Shown here one piece after another: positions 1-9,141 of a stretch of DNA of 64,000 nucleotides (position 1 is its first letter; each line of letters opens with the position of its first letter). This DNA comes from Thioclava atlantica (GTDB taxonomy: Bacteria; Pseudomonadota; Alphaproteobacteria; Rhodobacterales; Rhodobacteraceae): contig NZ_AQRC01000009.1 of the NCBI RefSeq assembly GCF_000737065.1, forward strand, positions 107,467-171,466. The letters are read 5' to 3'. Under the pieces are notes generated by a model. That model was given only the letters and a program-made list of their open reading frames with translations. It was not told the DNA's origin and ran no database searches. Both the position numbers and the translations under genes were made by a program.

Positions 1-34
1 GCTGCGCGACCGGCTGAACGGGAAAGAGGAATAA
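1..34 (+). CDS. ihfB: 3' end of integration host factor beta subunit (partial)
   Basis: The first 34 bases read LRDRLNGKEE then TAA, in the frame of the C-terminal helix of IhfB, a DNA-bending HU-family protein. The 5' part lies outside the window. The order ihfB, LapA-domain gene, trpF, trpB is common in Rhodobacterales, which supports the call. Only ten codons are visible, so the name leans on context. Confidence 0.7.
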   Translation, partial: LRDRLNGKEE

Positions 35-40
35 GACCCC

Positions 41-397
41 ATGATCCGCATGCTTCGGCTGCTGTTTCTTGGCCTTCTGGCCGTGATCCTGATCGTTCTG
101 GCGCTTGCCAACCGGCAGATCGTCACGCTGCGCCTGCTGCCGCCCGAACTGGGGCAGTTCCTCGGCGTGGACTGGGCGATTCCGGTGCCGCTTTTCCTCG
201 TGATTCTGGCAGGCGCGCTGATCGGGCTCCTGATCGGCTTCGTCTGGGAATGGCTGCGGGAGGCGCGTCTGCGCCGCGAGGGCGCGCGCGCGAGCCGCAA
301 GGCCAGCAAGCTCGAAGCCGAGGTGAAGACCCTGCGCAAGGACAAGGACGGGCCCGAGGACGAGGTGCTCGCGCTCCTCGATCGGCCCGGGCGCTGA
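41..397 (+). CDS. LapA-domain (DUF1049) inner-membrane protein
   Basis: A 118-residue protein with two hydrophobic segments (about residues 5-23 and 48-68) followed by a charged, coiled-coil-prone tail rich in Arg, Lys and Glu. This is the LapA/LapB-assembly (DUF1049) layout; in E. coli LapA sits in the membrane near LPS assembly factors. It starts 6 bases after ihfB and ends one base before trpF, so it is probably co-transcribed with both. Its role in this group is not established. Confidence 0.8.
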   Translation: MIRMLRLLFLGLLAVILIVLALANRQIVTLRLLPPELGQFLGVDWAIPVPLFLVILAGALIGLLIGFVWEWLREARLRREGARASRKASKLEAEVKTLRKDKDGPEDEVLALLDRPGR

Positions 398-398
398 G

Positions 399-1070
399 AT
401 GCCGACCGTCGCGATCGACAGGGGCGCATCGGGTCCGGTGCGCGTGAAGATCTGCGGCCTGCGCACGCCCGAGGATGTGGCGGCCGCGGTCGCGGCGGGC
501 GCCCGCTATCTCGGCTTCGTCTTCTTCCCGAAATCGCCGCGCCATCTCGAGATCGCCGCGGCGCGCGAACTCGCGCTCGAGGTGCCGCCGGGCGTCGCCA
601 AGGTGGCTCTGACGGTGAATGCGACGGATGCAGACCTGGCCGCGATCTGCGATGCGGTTCCGCTCGACATGTTGCAGCTTCACGGCACCGAAACCCCCGC
701 GCGCGTGGCCGAGATCCGCGACCGCTTCGGGCTGCCGGTGATGAAGGCGGTGGGCGTGGCCGAGGCCGCGGACCTGCCGAAGATCGCCGAATACGAGGCG
801 GTGGCCGACCAGATCCTCGTCGATGCCAAACCCCCGAAGGGGGCCGAGCTGCCGGGCGGCAACGGGCTGGCCTTCGACTGGCGGCTGATCGCGGGCCGCG
901 AATGGGACAAGCCCTGGATGCTCGCGGGCGGGCTGACGCCGGAGAATGTGGGCGCGGCGATCGAGCTGACCGGCGCGCGGCAGGTCGATGTCTCCTCGGG
1001 CGTGGAAAGCGCGCCGGGGCAGAAGGATGCGGGCAGGATCCGCGCCTTTCTGGCGGCCGCGCAGGCCTGA
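399..1070 (+). CDS. trpF: phosphoribosylanthranilate isomerase
   Basis: TrpF catalyses the Amadori rearrangement of phosphoribosylanthranilate to CdRP in tryptophan synthesis. The 223-residue product has the family's [12 protein letters not shown] start with the catalytic Cys, the [10 protein letters not shown] segment, LQLHG, the catalytic Asp in ILVDAKPP and the phosphate-binding ending VDVSSGVE. The N-terminus is about 15 residues longer than usual because the ATG at 399 precedes the VKICG motif. It lies directly after the LapA gene and 140 bases before trpB. Confidence 0.95.
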   Translation: MPTVAIDRGASGPVRVKICGLRTPEDVAAAVAAGARYLGFVFFPKSPRHLEIAAARELALEVPPGVAKVALTVNATDADLAAICDAVPLDMLQLHGTETPARVAEIRDRFGLPVMKAVGVAEAADLPKIAEYEAVADQILVDAKPPKGAELPGGNGLAFDWRLIAGREWDKPWMLAGGLTPENVGAAIELTGARQVDVSSGVESAPGQKDAGRIRAFLAAAQA

Positions 1071-1079
1071 ACCGGGGGC

Positions 1080-1140
1080 GAGGGGCGCTGCCCCTCTGAC
1101 CGTCGGCCATTCACCCCGGGGTATTTTCGTCTAGATGAAG
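1080..1140 (+). repeat. Rhodobacterales-type terminator repeat (hairpin plus conserved tail)
   Basis: Between trpF and trpB a hairpin GAGGGGC-GCT-GCCCCTC (1080-1096) is followed about 15 bases later by CCCCGGGGTATTTTCGTC and CTAGATGAAG. The same architecture, with a related tail, occurs inside a coding sequence at 14994-15045. It resembles a dispersed intergenic repeat that I associate with this order. It may attenuate transcription into trpB. Confidence 0.55.
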
Positions 1141-1210
1141 GGGGCGGGGGATTTATCTCGTCGCGCTTTGGCGATACACCCCTTTTCGAGACAATCGCGC
1201 GAGGTGAGCC

Positions 1211-2443
1211 ATGGCCGACGATCTGATCAACTCCTTCATGACCGGACCCGACGAGAACGGGCGTTTCGGCATTTTCGGCGGGCGTTTCGTCTCGGAGACG
1301 CTGATGCCGCTGATCCTCGCGCTCGAGAAGGAATACGAGAAGGCCAAGACCGATGCGAGTTTCTGGGCCCAGATGGACGATCTGTGGACCCATTATGTCG
1401 GCCGGCCCTCGCCGCTCTATTTCGCGCCCCGGCTGACCGAGGAGCTGGGCGGCGCGAAGATCTATCTCAAGCGCGACGAGCTCAACCATACCGGCGCGCA
1501 CAAGATCAACAACGTGCTGGGGCAGATCCTGCTGGCGCGGCGCATGGGCAAGACCCGGATCATCGCCGAAACCGGCGCCGGGCAGCACGGGGTGGCGACG
1601 GCCACGGTCTGCGCCAAGTTCGGGCTGAAATGCGTGGTCTACATGGGCGCGACCGATGTCGAGCGGCAGGCGCCCAACGTGTTCCGGATGCGGCTTCTGG
1701 GCGCCGAGGTGGTGCCGGTGAAATCGGGCCGCGGCACGCTCAAGGACGCGATGAACGATGCGCTGCGTGACTGGGTCACCAATGTGCGCGACACCTTCTA
1801 TTGCATCGGTACGGTCGCGGGCCCGCACCCCTATCCGGCGATGGTGCGCGATTTCCAGTCGGTGATCGGCAAGGAAGTGCGCTGGCAACTCGCCGAGCAG
1901 GAAGGCGAGGGGCGTCTTCCCGATACGGTGATCGCCGCGATCGGCGGCGGGTCGAACGCGATGGGGCTGTTCTATCCCTTCCTCGACGACCCTTCCGTGC
2001 GGATCATCGGGGTCGAGGCGGGCGGCCACGGCGTCGACGAGAAGATGGAGCACTGCGCCTCGCTCACCGGCGGGCGTCCGGGCGTGCTGCATGGCAACCG
2101 GACCTATCTGCTGCAGGACGATGACGGGCAGATTCTCGAAGGGCATTCGATCTCGGCCGGGCTCGACTATCCCGGCATCGGGCCCGAGCATTCCTGGCTG
2201 CACGATATCGGGCGCGCCGAATATGTCTCGATCACCGACAAGGAGGCGCTCGAGGCGTTCAAGGTCTCGTGCCGGCTCGAGGGGATCATCCCGGCGCTCG
2301 AGCCCTCCCATGCGCTGGCGCATGTGATGAAGATCGCGCCGGAGCTGCCGCGCGAGCATATCATCGTGATGAACATGTGCGGCCGAGGCGACAAGGACAT
2401 CTTCACGGTGGCGAAGCATCTGGGCGTCGATATCGCGACGTGA
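1211..2443 (+). CDS. trpB: tryptophan synthase beta chain
   Basis: TrpB condenses indole with serine to form tryptophan, using pyridoxal phosphate, in an alpha2beta2 complex with TrpA. The 410-residue product matches family length. The PLP lysine is K98 in HTGAHKINN; the glycine loop GGGSNAMG lies near residue 245, and GRGDKD near the C-terminus. A GAGGTGA ribosome-binding site is 3 bases before the ATG. trpA is not in this window. Confidence 0.97.
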   Translation: MADDLINSFMTGPDENGRFGIFGGRFVSETLMPLILALEKEYEKAKTDASFWAQMDDLWTHYVGRPSPLYFAPRLTEELGGAKIYLKRDELNHTGAHKINNVLGQILLARRMGKTRIIAETGAGQHGVATATVCAKFGLKCVVYMGATDVERQAPNVFRMRLLGAEVVPVKSGRGTLKDAMNDALRDWVTNVRDTFYCIGTVAGPHPYPAMVRDFQSVIGKEVRWQLAEQEGEGRLPDTVIAAIGGGSNAMGLFYPFLDDPSVRIIGVEAGGHGVDEKMEHCASLTGGRPGVLHGNRTYLLQDDDGQILEGHSISAGLDYPGIGPEHSWLHDIGRAEYVSITDKEALEAFKVSCRLEGIIPALEPSHALAHVMKIAPELPREHIIVMNMCGRGDKDIFTVAKHLGVDIAT

Positions 2444-2591
2444 GGCGCATAAACTCAGGTTTATGGCGATCAACCGGGGATTGCGGGGCCCGATATAACC
2501 CTCGGGCAAATGGACGGTGGCGGCGCGGGGCGCCAATCTCGCTCCACCGGCCGCGTTTCTGCGGCGTTCCAGTCACGGAGGAGATCGAGAC

Positions 2592-3074
2592 ATGAACATG
2601 AAAACCCCTCTTGCGATCCTGGCCGTCCTCGCGGCGGGCACCCATTTCGCCGCCGCCGAGGTGTCGACCCAGGGCATCGTCGACAATCTGCAGGCGAATG
2701 GCTTTACCGGGATCGAGGTCACCGTCGGCCCCGGCCAGGTCAAGGCCGAGGGATACAATCCCGACGGCACGAAGATCGAGGTGGTCTATGACCGCTCCAC
2801 GGGCAAGATCCAGAAGCAGGAAATGCACCGCGTCCGTTCGGGCGAGAGCATTCCGCAGGGCGTCGAGATGAAGAACGGCTCCGAGGATTTCACCGATGAC
2901 AGCTCGGACGATCACGACCACATGGGCGATGACAGTTCCGACGACCATGGCGACGATCACGGCATGTCGAGCGATGACGGCCCCGATCACGACAGCTCGG
3001 ACGATCACGATTCGCATGACAGCTCGGATGACAGCAGCGATTCCGGCCATGACGACAGCGGCAGCGACGACTGA
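2592..3074 (+). CDS. secreted PepSY-like protein with Asp/Ser/His-rich tail (paralogue 1)
   Basis: I do not know its function. The ATG at 2592 follows GGAGGAG at good spacing and gives 160 residues: a signal peptide (to about AAA-E at 21), a compact domain of about 65 residues (VSTQGIVDNLQANGFTGIEV... with a YDRSTGKI strand, PepSY-like), then a low-complexity tail of about 60 residues made of DDSSDDH-type units with regular His. Such a tail could bind divalent metals. The next gene is a clear paralogue of the same design. Confidence 0.8.
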   Translation: MNMKTPLAILAVLAAGTHFAAAEVSTQGIVDNLQANGFTGIEVTVGPGQVKAEGYNPDGTKIEVVYDRSTGKIQKQEMHRVRSGESIPQGVEMKNGSEDFTDDSSDDHDHMGDDSSDDHGDDHGMSSDDGPDHDSSDDHDSHDSSDDSSDSGHDDSGSDD

Positions 3075-3089
3075 CGCATCTGCCCCCTT

Positions 3090-3112
3090 GCCCGGCGCCT
3101 GTCGCGCCGGGC
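3090..3112 (+). terminator. hairpin between the two paralogues
   Basis: GCCCGGCGC and GCGCCGGGC form a perfect 9-bp stem with a 5-base loop, 16 bases after the stop of the upstream gene. No T-run follows, so it may be an mRNA-stabilising hairpin or weak terminator rather than a full stop. Confidence 0.5.
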
Positions 3113-3146
3113 ATAACGGGGGCGCAAGAGTATCGGAGGACCCTGC

Positions 3147-3617
3147 ATGAACAGGCGCAGGTTTCTGATCGTGACCTCGGCGCTGATGGCGCTCGGGGCA
3201 GGGGCGGCGCAAGCCGAGACCGCGGCCGAGGCCGTGGTGCGCCAGCTCAAATCCTTCGGCTATGGCGATATCGACGTGAACCGCACGCTTCTGGGCCGGG
3301 TCCGGATCACCGCAGCGCGCGGCGCGGTGTCGCGTGAGATCGTGATCGACCCGCGCACCGGCGAGGTGCTGCGCGATCTCTCGCGCTCGGGCCACACACC
3401 GATCCTGAACGGGCCGGGCGGCGGGACGGGCAGAGGCTCGGGCGGTTCGGGCGGTTCGGGGTTGTCGAACGCCTCGGGCGGAGATGACGGCTCGGATGAC
3501 GGGGCCCACGACAGCTCCGATGACAGCTCGGACAGTGGGTCGGATGACAGCTCGGATCACGACTCGGATTCGGGCAGCGACAGCAGCGATGACGGCAGCG
3601 ACGGTGAGCATGATTGA
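3147..3617 (+). CDS. secreted PepSY-like protein with Gly/Ser/Asp-rich tail (paralogue 2)
   Basis: A 156-residue paralogue of the preceding gene with an RRR-containing signal peptide (NRRRFLIVTSALMALGAGAAQA). The core (AVVRQLKSFGYGDIDV...IDPRTGEVL) aligns with NLQANGFTGIEV...YDRSTGKI of paralogue 1. The tail starts with Gly/Ser linkers and turns into Asp/Ser repeats with fewer His. RBS GGAGG precedes the ATG. It is probably co-expressed with its paralogue and the following membrane regulator. Function unknown. Confidence 0.78.
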   Translation: MNRRRFLIVTSALMALGAGAAQAETAAEAVVRQLKSFGYGDIDVNRTLLGRVRITAARGAVSREIVIDPRTGEVLRDLSRSGHTPILNGPGGGTGRGSGGSGGSGLSNASGGDDGSDDGAHDSSDDSSDSGSDDSSDHDSDSGSDSSDDGSDGEHD

Positions 3618-3644
3618 GCCGTCGCATCGCCCCGGGAGGCGCCG

Positions 3645-4199
3645 ATGACCACGCGGATGCGGCGCGCGATCTTCGTCGGGGCGATCTTCCTGTTTCAGGC
3701 GGTCTGCGCGCTGTTCTTCATCTCCGATATCCTGCTATCCGTCTTCGGCCTCTATGTGGCGCCGATCAGCTGGCGCAGCCGCGAGATCCTCGAGATCGGC
3801 GCGGCGCTCGGTCTTTTGCTGGGGCTTGTTCTGGGCGCGATCGCGCTGGCCAACGCCCTGCATGAGGGCGCGCGGACGAAGGCGCGGCTGCGCCGGGCGA
3901 CCTCGGCCTTCCACGACCTGATCGAGGAACGCTTCGCCCAATGGGGGCTTACCGCGGCCGAGCGCGAGGTCGCGCTGTTCGCCATCAAGGGGCTTTCGAT
4001 CGCCGAGATCGCGAGCCTGCGCGACACCTCGGAAGGCACCGTGAAGGCGCAGAGCGCCGCGATCTACCGCAAGGCGGGGGTGAACGGGCGGGGCGCGCTT
4101 CTGTCGGTCTTCGTCGACGACCTGATCGATGACCGCTTCCTGCCCGCGGCGAAAACCGCCTCCAAACCCGACGATGCCGGGGTGAAGGCGGCGCAGTGA
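3645..4199 (+). CDS. membrane-anchored LuxR-type HTH regulator
   Basis: A 184-residue protein with two transmembrane helices (about residues 9-33 and 44-66) and a C-terminal LuxR/GerE helix-turn-helix (LTAAEREVALFAIKGLSIAEIASLRDTSEGTVKAQSAAIYRKAG). There is no receiver or autoinducer domain, so it resembles small membrane-tethered LuxR proteins. It starts 27 bases after the second Asp/Ser protein and may control or sense those secreted partners; that link is inference. Confidence 0.8.
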   Translation: MTTRMRRAIFVGAIFLFQAVCALFFISDILLSVFGLYVAPISWRSREILEIGAALGLLLGLVLGAIALANALHEGARTKARLRRATSAFHDLIEERFAQWGLTAAEREVALFAIKGLSIAEIASLRDTSEGTVKAQSAAIYRKAGVNGRGALLSVFVDDLIDDRFLPAAKTASKPDDAGVKAAQ

Positions 4200-4203
4200 C
4201 GCC

Positions 4204-4232
4204 AAGCCGCAGGGCCGCGGCCCCGCCGGCTT
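4204..4232. terminator. bidirectional hairpin between convergent genes
   Basis: AAGCCG...GGGCC...GGCCC...CGGCTT forms a long interrupted stem between the convergent LuxR-type gene (ends 4199) and purK (ends 4232). Its placement fits a shared terminator. Confidence 0.6.
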
Positions 4233-5296
4233 CAGAAGACGTGGTTCACATGGCCCATCTTGCGGCCCGGCTTGACCTCGGCCTTGCCGTAGAGATGGAT
4301 CTGGTTCCGAGATTCACGGGCAAGCTGCGGCACGCGCTCGACATCCTCGCCGATCAGGTTGGTCATCTCGACATCGGCATAGCGTGCACCGTCTCCGAGC
4401 GTCCAGCCGGTGATTGCGCGGATATGCTGCTCGAACTGGTCCACCGTGCAACCCGCCTGGGTCCAGTGCCCGGTATTGTGGACGCGCGGGGCGATCTCGT
4501 TGACGATCAGCTGGTCGCGGGTGACGAAGAGCTCCACCCCCATCACGCCGACATAATCGAGTTTGGTGAGGATCTTGGCCGCCAGCAGCACCGCGTCGGT
4601 GCGCTGCATGTCGGTGATCGCGGCGGGCACGGTGGTGGTGCGCAGGATGCCGCCCTCGTGCTTGTTCTGGCCGGGATCGTAGCAGGAAATCGAGCCGTCG
4701 AGCCCGCGCGCGCCGATCACCGAGATCTCCTTGAAGAAATCGACGAAGCCTTCGAGGATCGCGGGCGCGCCGTTCAGCTCGGCCAGCGCGGCTTCGGCTT
4801 GATCGGTGCTCTCGATCAGCACCTGACCCTTGCCGTCATAGCCGAAGCGGCGGGTCTTGAGGATCGCGGGGGTGCCGATCTCGGCGAGCGCCTCGCGCAG
4901 ATCCTCGAGATCGTCGACCGCCGCGAAGGGCGCGGTCGCGAGCCCCAGATCGTTGAGGAAGGCCTTCTCCACCAGCCGGTCCTGGCTCGCGGCGAGGGCG
5001 CGGCGGTTGGGGCGGATCGGCTTGAGGCTCTCGAGAAGATCGAGCGCCGAGGTGGGGATGTTCTCGAATTCGTAGGTGATGACATCGACGGCCCCGGCAA
5101 AGGCGCGCAAGGCGGCCGCGTCCTCGTAAGGCGCGGTCGTCACCGCATGGGCGACATCGGCGGCGGGCGGGTTGGCGCCCGGCTCGTAGATATGGGTCTT
5201 GTAGCCGAGCCGCGAGGCCGCGACCGAGAGCATCCGGCCGAGCTGGCCGCCGCCGAGAATGCCGATCACCGATCCCTGGGGCAGAACGTCACTCAT
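4232..5296 (-). CDS. purK: N5-carboxyaminoimidazole ribonucleotide synthase
   Basis: PurK is the ATP-grasp enzyme that carboxylates AIR to N5-CAIR in purine synthesis. The 354-residue product opens with [16 protein letters not shown] (nucleotide/substrate fold) and has the ATP-grasp core ending in the conserved [14 protein letters not shown]. The start MSDVLPQG (ATG at 5296) overlaps the end of purE by 8 bases, which indicates translational coupling. Confidence 0.96.
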   Translation of the reverse strand: MSDVLPQGSVIGILGGGQLGRMLSVAASRLGYKTHIYEPGANPPAADVAHAVTTAPYEDAAALRAFAGAVDVITYEFENIPTSALDLLESLKPIRPNRRALAASQDRLVEKAFLNDLGLATAPFAAVDDLEDLREALAEIGTPAILKTRRFGYDGKGQVLIESTDQAEAALAELNGAPAILEGFVDFFKEISVIGARGLDGSISCYDPGQNKHEGGILRTTTVPAAITDMQRTDAVLLAAKILTKLDYVGVMGVELFVTRDQLIVNEIAPRVHNTGHWTQAGCTVDQFEQHIRAITGWTLGDGARYADVEMTNLIGEDVERVPQLARESRNQIHLYGKAEVKPGRKMGHVNHVF

Positions 5297-5774
5297 CGCT
5301 GGGCTCCTCGGGGATCGAGGCCGAGAGCGCCGCGCGCCAGGCATCGAGGCGTTCGGCCAGCGAAGGGTCGGAGATCGCGAGGATGCCGGCGGCCATCAGA
5401 CCCGCATTGGCGGCTCCCGCGGCGCCGATCGCCATGGTGGCGACGGGGAAGCCCTTGGGCATCTGCACGATGGAATAGAGGCTGTCCACGCCCGAGAGCG
5501 CACGGGTCTGCACCGGCACGCCGATCACCGGCACGCGGGTCTTCGAGGCCATCATCCCCGGCAGATGGGCGGCACCACCGGCGCCTGCGATGATCACATG
5601 CAGCCCACGCTCCGCGGCGGTCTTGCCGTAATCCCAGAGCCGGTCGGGTGTGCGATGGGCCGAGACGATCTTCGTCTCATAGGCCACGCCGAGTTCGTCG
5701 AGAATGTTCGCCGCTTCTTTCATCGTGGACCAGTCCGACTGGCTGCCCATGATGATTCCCACTTTCACGCCCAT
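5289..5774 (-). CDS. purE: N5-CAIR mutase
   Basis: PurE moves the carboxyl group of N5-CAIR to give CAIR, directly after PurK. The 161-residue product carries [10 protein letters not shown], the catalytic SAHRTP loop and [11 protein letters not shown]. The start MGVKVG at 5774 is preferred over an upstream in-frame extension because family members begin at this point. Co-transcribed with purK. Confidence 0.96.
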   Translation of the reverse strand: MGVKVGIIMGSQSDWSTMKEAANILDELGVAYETKIVSAHRTPDRLWDYGKTAAERGLHVIIAGAGGAAHLPGMMASKTRVPVIGVPVQTRALSGVDSLYSIVQMPKGFPVATMAIGAAGAANAGLMAAGILAISDPSLAERLDAWRAALSASIPEEPSDE

Positions 5775-5862
5775 GCAATCCCCTCTCGCAGATGGAGCGC
5801 GCACTATAGAAATCTGTGCCGTGGCGGCAAGCCCTGCGGCAAGCCGTGCCTGTCGGGCGCGA

Positions 5863-6081
5863 TCAGGCGATGATGTCGGGGGTGAGCTGGTCCTCGATCC
5901 GCGCGATCTCGTCCTTGAGCTGTAGTTTCTGCTTCTTCAGCCGCACGAGGCGCAGTTGGTCGGAATGGCCCGCGCTGCTCAGCGCGTGGATCGCTTCGTC
6001 GAGGTCGCGGTGCTCGCGCTTGAGCACCTCGAGCTTCATGCGGAGCACCTCTTCGGGGTTCATCTCGATATGGGCATTCAT
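5863..6081 (-). CDS. DUF465 (YdcH-like) small helical protein
   Basis: A 72-residue, charged all-helical protein ([25 protein letters not shown]...[30 protein letters not shown]) typical of DUF465, a family of unknown function common upstream of purE in this order. The ATG at 6081 gives the family's usual length; a longer frame reaches 6174 but adds unlike sequence. Probably the first gene of the DUF465-purE-purK unit. Confidence 0.82.
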   Translation of the reverse strand: MNAHIEMNPEEVLRMKLEVLKREHRDLDEAIHALSSAGHSDQLRLVRLKKQKLQLKDEIARIEDQLTPDIIA

Positions 6082-6310
6082 ATCCGGCTTCCGGTTCTGA
6101 CGCGACAAAGTACAAGCGCCCGACTCGTTCAGGGCGGTCGGGCGGAAGGTACAATATAGCAGTTTGTGAGACACTTAGGAGAAAAAATCCTTCGCCTCGG
6201 CGCGTGCGCGCCTCTTGCCGATGCCCCGCGCCCTGCCCATATTCCACCTAGACGGATTGCCGCTGACCGGGATCCGCATTCGCAATGTCGCTTGAACAAG
6301 GGCTTGCCTG

Positions 6311-6721
6311 ATGACGAAACTGAGCTTTGGCGCACATCCCTATCTTCTGGGCTTCGATCAGCTTGAGAGGCTGGTGGAGCGGACCGCGAAGGGATCTGAC
6401 GCCTATCCGCCTTACAATATCGAACAACGTGGCGAGGATGCGTTCCGCATCACGCTGGCCGTGGCCGGTTTTCGCGAGGAAGACCTCGCGATCACGCTCG
6501 AGGACCGGGCGCTGGTGATCCGCGGGCGCCAATCCGAAGAGGAGGGCGAGCGGCTCTACCTCCATCGCGGGATCGCCGCGCGCGCCTTCCAGCGCAGCTT
6601 CGTGCTGGCCGAGGGCGTCGAGGTGGCGGGCGCCACGATCGAGAACGGGCTGTTGCATGTGGATCTCAGCCGGGCGCAGCCCGAGACGGTCGTCCAGACC
6701 ATCCCGATCGAGCGGAAATGA
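6311..6721 (+). CDS. small heat-shock protein, Hsp20 family (chromosomal copy)
   Basis: A 136-residue alpha-crystallin-domain chaperone that holds unfolding proteins. The core runs from about residue 38 (YNIEQRGEDAFRITLAVAGFREEDLAITLEDRALVIRGR) and ends with the oligomerisation motif IPI. It is distinct from the three hsp20 genes on the transposon. It starts divergently from DUF465 and is followed 18 bases later by a DUF1150 gene, a pairing frequent in Rhodobacterales. Confidence 0.93.
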   Translation: MTKLSFGAHPYLLGFDQLERLVERTAKGSDAYPPYNIEQRGEDAFRITLAVAGFREEDLAITLEDRALVIRGRQSEEEGERLYLHRGIAARAFQRSFVLAEGVEVAGATIENGLLHVDLSRAQPETVVQTIPIERK

Positions 6722-6739
6722 GGTAAGGAGGAAACGCGC

Positions 6740-6967
6740 ATGAATACGAAATTCGATTTCGGCGAAGAGGGCCTCGAGCGGATCGTCTATGTCCGTTCTG
6801 TTGCGGTGCAGGATCTCCCCGAGGAGCTGCAGGCGGAACTGGGCGGCCTCGATCATCTCTATGCCGTCCACGATTCGAGCGGCGAGCGCCTCGCTTTGGT
6901 GAAGGATCGCAAGCTGGCCTTCGCACTGGCGCGCCAGAACGATCTGGCGCCGGTCTCGGTGCACTGA
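6740..6967 (+). CDS. DUF1150 family protein
   Basis: A 75-residue protein with the DUF1150 pattern (IVYVRSVAVQDLPEELQ...LYAVHDSSGERLALVKDRKLAFALARQND). The GGAGGAAA ribosome site is well placed. The family is of unknown function and often follows an ibpA-like hsp20, as here, so a role in the heat-shock response is likely but unproven. Confidence 0.85.
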   Translation: MNTKFDFGEEGLERIVYVRSVAVQDLPEELQAELGGLDHLYAVHDSSGERLALVKDRKLAFALARQNDLAPVSVH

Positions 6968-6974
6968 TTTCGCG

Positions 6975-7004
6975 AAGGCGCCGCGCTCAGCGCTGCGGCG
7001 CCTT
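6975..7004. terminator. hairpin shared by convergent genes
   Basis: AAGGCGCCGC and GCGGCGCCTT form a 10-bp stem that covers the last codons and stop of the pqiA-like gene and sits 8 bases after the DUF1150 stop. It could end transcripts from both sides. Confidence 0.6.
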
Positions 7005-7427
7005 CCGTCCCTCCGCCAGCGAGATCGCGAAAGAGGCGATCACGCATCCGGTGAAGAGATAGAGGCCCCAGGCGGTCTCGATCCGCCCCACGCCCACGCC
7101 TTTCGCCACCACGATATAGAGCGCGATGAGGAAGATATCCGCCATCGCGAGCTTGCCCAGCAGTCTCAGCGCGGGCTTGAGCCGCTCGGAGGCGAGGCCG
7201 AACTGCACCAGCGCGAGCCCGATCACTTTCAGATAAGGGGCGAAGAGCGCGAGGAAGGTGACGACGAGGGCGAGCGCCACGTCCTTTTCCCACAATGTCT
7301 GCAAGCCGCTGAGCACCGAGATCGCGTCGAGGTCGAAAAACGGCAGGAGACCCGCGCGCAGAAGCGGCGCGGTCCAGGCGATCGGAAAGAGTATCAGGAG
7401 CGCCAGATTGGCAAGTTTGAGCAGCAT
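6987..7427 (-). CDS. paraquat-inducible protein A-like membrane protein
   Basis: A 146-residue inner-membrane protein with four hydrophobic helices (about 4-21, 48-70, 85-107, 120-138) in the PqiA half-domain layout. PqiA works with MCE proteins in lipid transport across the envelope. This is a single-domain form, about a third of E. coli PqiA, and no MCE gene is adjacent. mlaF and mlaE lie just beyond it. Confidence 0.75.
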   Translation of the reverse strand: MLLKLANLALLILFPIAWTAPLLRAGLLPFFDLDAISVLSGLQTLWEKDVALALVVTFLALFAPYLKVIGLALVQFGLASERLKPALRLLGKLAMADIFLIALYIVVAKGVGVGRIETAWGLYLFTGCVIASFAISLAEGRKAPQR

Positions 7428-7606
7428 GTCCGGCGCATGTTCCCTGTCTGGCGCCAGCGGCGCGGGATTTCAAAGCCCTAGAGCCAATTCCCCGGAAAGT
7501 CACGCGGCGAGGCGAGGGAGCGGCGTTCGTGTTGCGATAAAGAAATAACAAAACATATATAATTCAGATGATTAAGGCGCGGTATTCATGCAGCAGGTGA
7601 GCCGGT

Positions 7607-8353
7607 TCAGCGCAGCGTCTCGATCGGCCCCTCGGCGCGGCCGTGGATGAATTGCTGGACGTAAGGGTCTGACGTTTCGTCCATTTCGGCGATCGGACCT
7701 TCCCAGCGGATCTTGCCCGCATGGAGCATCGCCACCCGGTCGGCGATCGCGCGCACCGAGGTCATGTCATGGGTGATCGTCATCGCGGTTGCGCCCATCT
7801 CGGTGACGATCTCGCGGATCAGCTCGTTGATGACGCCGGCCATGATCGGGTCGAGCCCGGTCGTGGGTTCGTCGAAGAAGATGATCTCGGGCTCGGCGGC
7901 GATGGCGCGGGCGAGCCCCACGCGTTTCTGCATCCCGCCCGAAAGCTCGGCCGGGTAGAGATCGGCGACATCGGGCGAAAGCCCGACCCGGCGCAGCTTC
8001 TCGATGGCGACCTCGCGGGCTTCGTCCTTGGGGCGTTGCAGCGAGCCGCGCAGCAGCCGGAACGCCACGTTTTGCCACACCGAGAGGCTGTCGAAGAGCG
8101 CGCCGCCCTGAAACAGCATCCCGAACCGGGCGAGGAAGGCGTCGCGGTCGCCCTCGCGCACGTCCTGCCCGTCGAGCGTGATCGTGCCGCCATCGGGCTC
8201 GACGAGCCCGAGGATGCATTTCAGCAAGACCGATTTGCCGGTGCCGGACCCGCCGATGATGACTGTGGACTGCCCCGTCGGCACCACGAGGTCGACCCCG
8301 CGCAGCACATGGTTGGAGCCGAAGCTCTTGGTCAGGGCCCTGAGGTCGATCAT
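7607..8353 (-). CDS. mlaF: ABC transporter ATPase, MlaF family
   Basis: The 248-residue ATPase energises phospholipid transport between the membranes with the MlaE permease. Visible: Walker A GGSGTGKS near residue 36, signature LSGGMQKR, Walker B EIIFFDEPTTGLDP and the switch His in MTITHDM. It overlaps mlaE by 4 bases (ATGA). The periplasmic MCE partner MlaD is not encoded in this window. Confidence 0.92.
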   Translation of the reverse strand: MIDLRALTKSFGSNHVLRGVDLVVPTGQSTVIIGGSGTGKSVLLKCILGLVEPDGGTITLDGQDVREGDRDAFLARFGMLFQGGALFDSLSVWQNVAFRLLRGSLQRPKDEAREVAIEKLRRVGLSPDVADLYPAELSGGMQKRVGLARAIAAEPEIIFFDEPTTGLDPIMAGVINELIREIVTEMGATAMTITHDMTSVRAIADRVAMLHAGKIRWEGPIAEMDETSDPYVQQFIHGRAEGPIETLR

Positions 8354-9141
8354 GCCGAGAAGAACGCCTCCGTGAGCAGGTAGTTCGCGGCGAGGATCGC
8401 CACCGAAGCGGCGACCACCGCGGATTTCGTGGCCCCGCCCACGCCCTGCGCGCCGCGGCCCGAATGCATGCCGTGATAGCAGCCCATGATCGCGACGATG
8501 AAGCCGAAGGCGGCGCCTTTCACGAGGCCCGAGCCGACATCCCAGAATTCGAGAAAATCCCAGGTATTCTTGAGATAGGTCGCGGAGTTGAACCCGAGAC
8601 GGGTCGTGCCGACCATCCAGCCGCCCATGATCCCGATGACATCGCCCACGCCCACGAGGACCGGCACGCAGAGCGTCGCGGCCAGCACGCGCGGGACGGT
8701 GAGATATTTCATCGGATGGGTCGAGAGGGTGGTGAGGGCGTCGATCTGCTCGGTCACCTTCATCGTGCCGATCTCGGCGGCGATGGAGGAGGCCACCCGC
8801 GCGGCGACCATCAACCCGCCCAGAACGGGGCCGAGCTCGCGCACCATCCCGATCGCGGTGATCGAGGGCACCACCTGTTCGGCCGAGAAACGCGTGCTGC
8901 CCGCGAAGATCTGCAGCGCGAGCGCCGCCCCGGTGAAGAGCGCGGTCATCCCCACGACGGGTAGCGAGAGCCAGCCGATATTGAGACAGGCGAGCCAGAA
9001 TTCACGCGCATAGAAGGGCGGGCGCAGCAGGTGGCCGATGGTCTCGCCCGCAAACAGCGCGCGCCGGCCCGTGGCGGCCAGAAGACCGAGCGTGGCCCGG
9101 CCGAGCAGGGCGAGCGGGGCGGTGATCGCCCCGGCGCTCAC
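8350..9141 (-). CDS. mlaE: MlaE-type ABC permease
   Basis: A 263-residue permease with the MlaE signature stretch ([47 protein letters not shown]) and five to six membrane helices. It forms the channel of the lipid transporter with MlaF. Its start overlaps the end of alr by 4 bases, and its end overlaps mlaF, so the three genes are one operon. Confidence 0.93.
   Translation of the reverse strand: MSAGAITAPLALLGRATLGLLAATGRRALFAGETIGHLLRPPFYAREFWLACLNIGWLSLPVVGMTALFTGAALALQIFAGSTRFSAEQVVPSITAIGMVRELGPVLGGLMVAARVASSIAAEIGTMKVTEQIDALTTLSTHPMKYLTVPRVLAATLCVPVLVGVGDVIGIMGGWMVGTTRLGFNSATYLKNTWDFLEFWDVGSGLVKGAAFGFIVAIMGCYHGMHSGRGAQGVGGATKSAVVAASVAILAANYLLTEAFFSA

Noticed and set aside
680..2536. 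A 618-codon minus-strand frame opposite trpF and trpB
   Set aside because: It is a GC-rich shadow of trpB in the opposite strand; its translation is Arg/His-rich with no domain.
2896..3610. Tandem repeats in 2896-3072 and 3480-3610 that could suggest CRISPR
   Set aside because: The units are irregular, a few bases long, and lie in frame within two protein genes.
2403..3611. A 402-codon minus-strand frame opposite the Asp/Ser-tailed genes
   Set aside because: It arises from the repetitive DDSSDDH-coding DNA and gives an Ala/Val/Arg-rich artefact.
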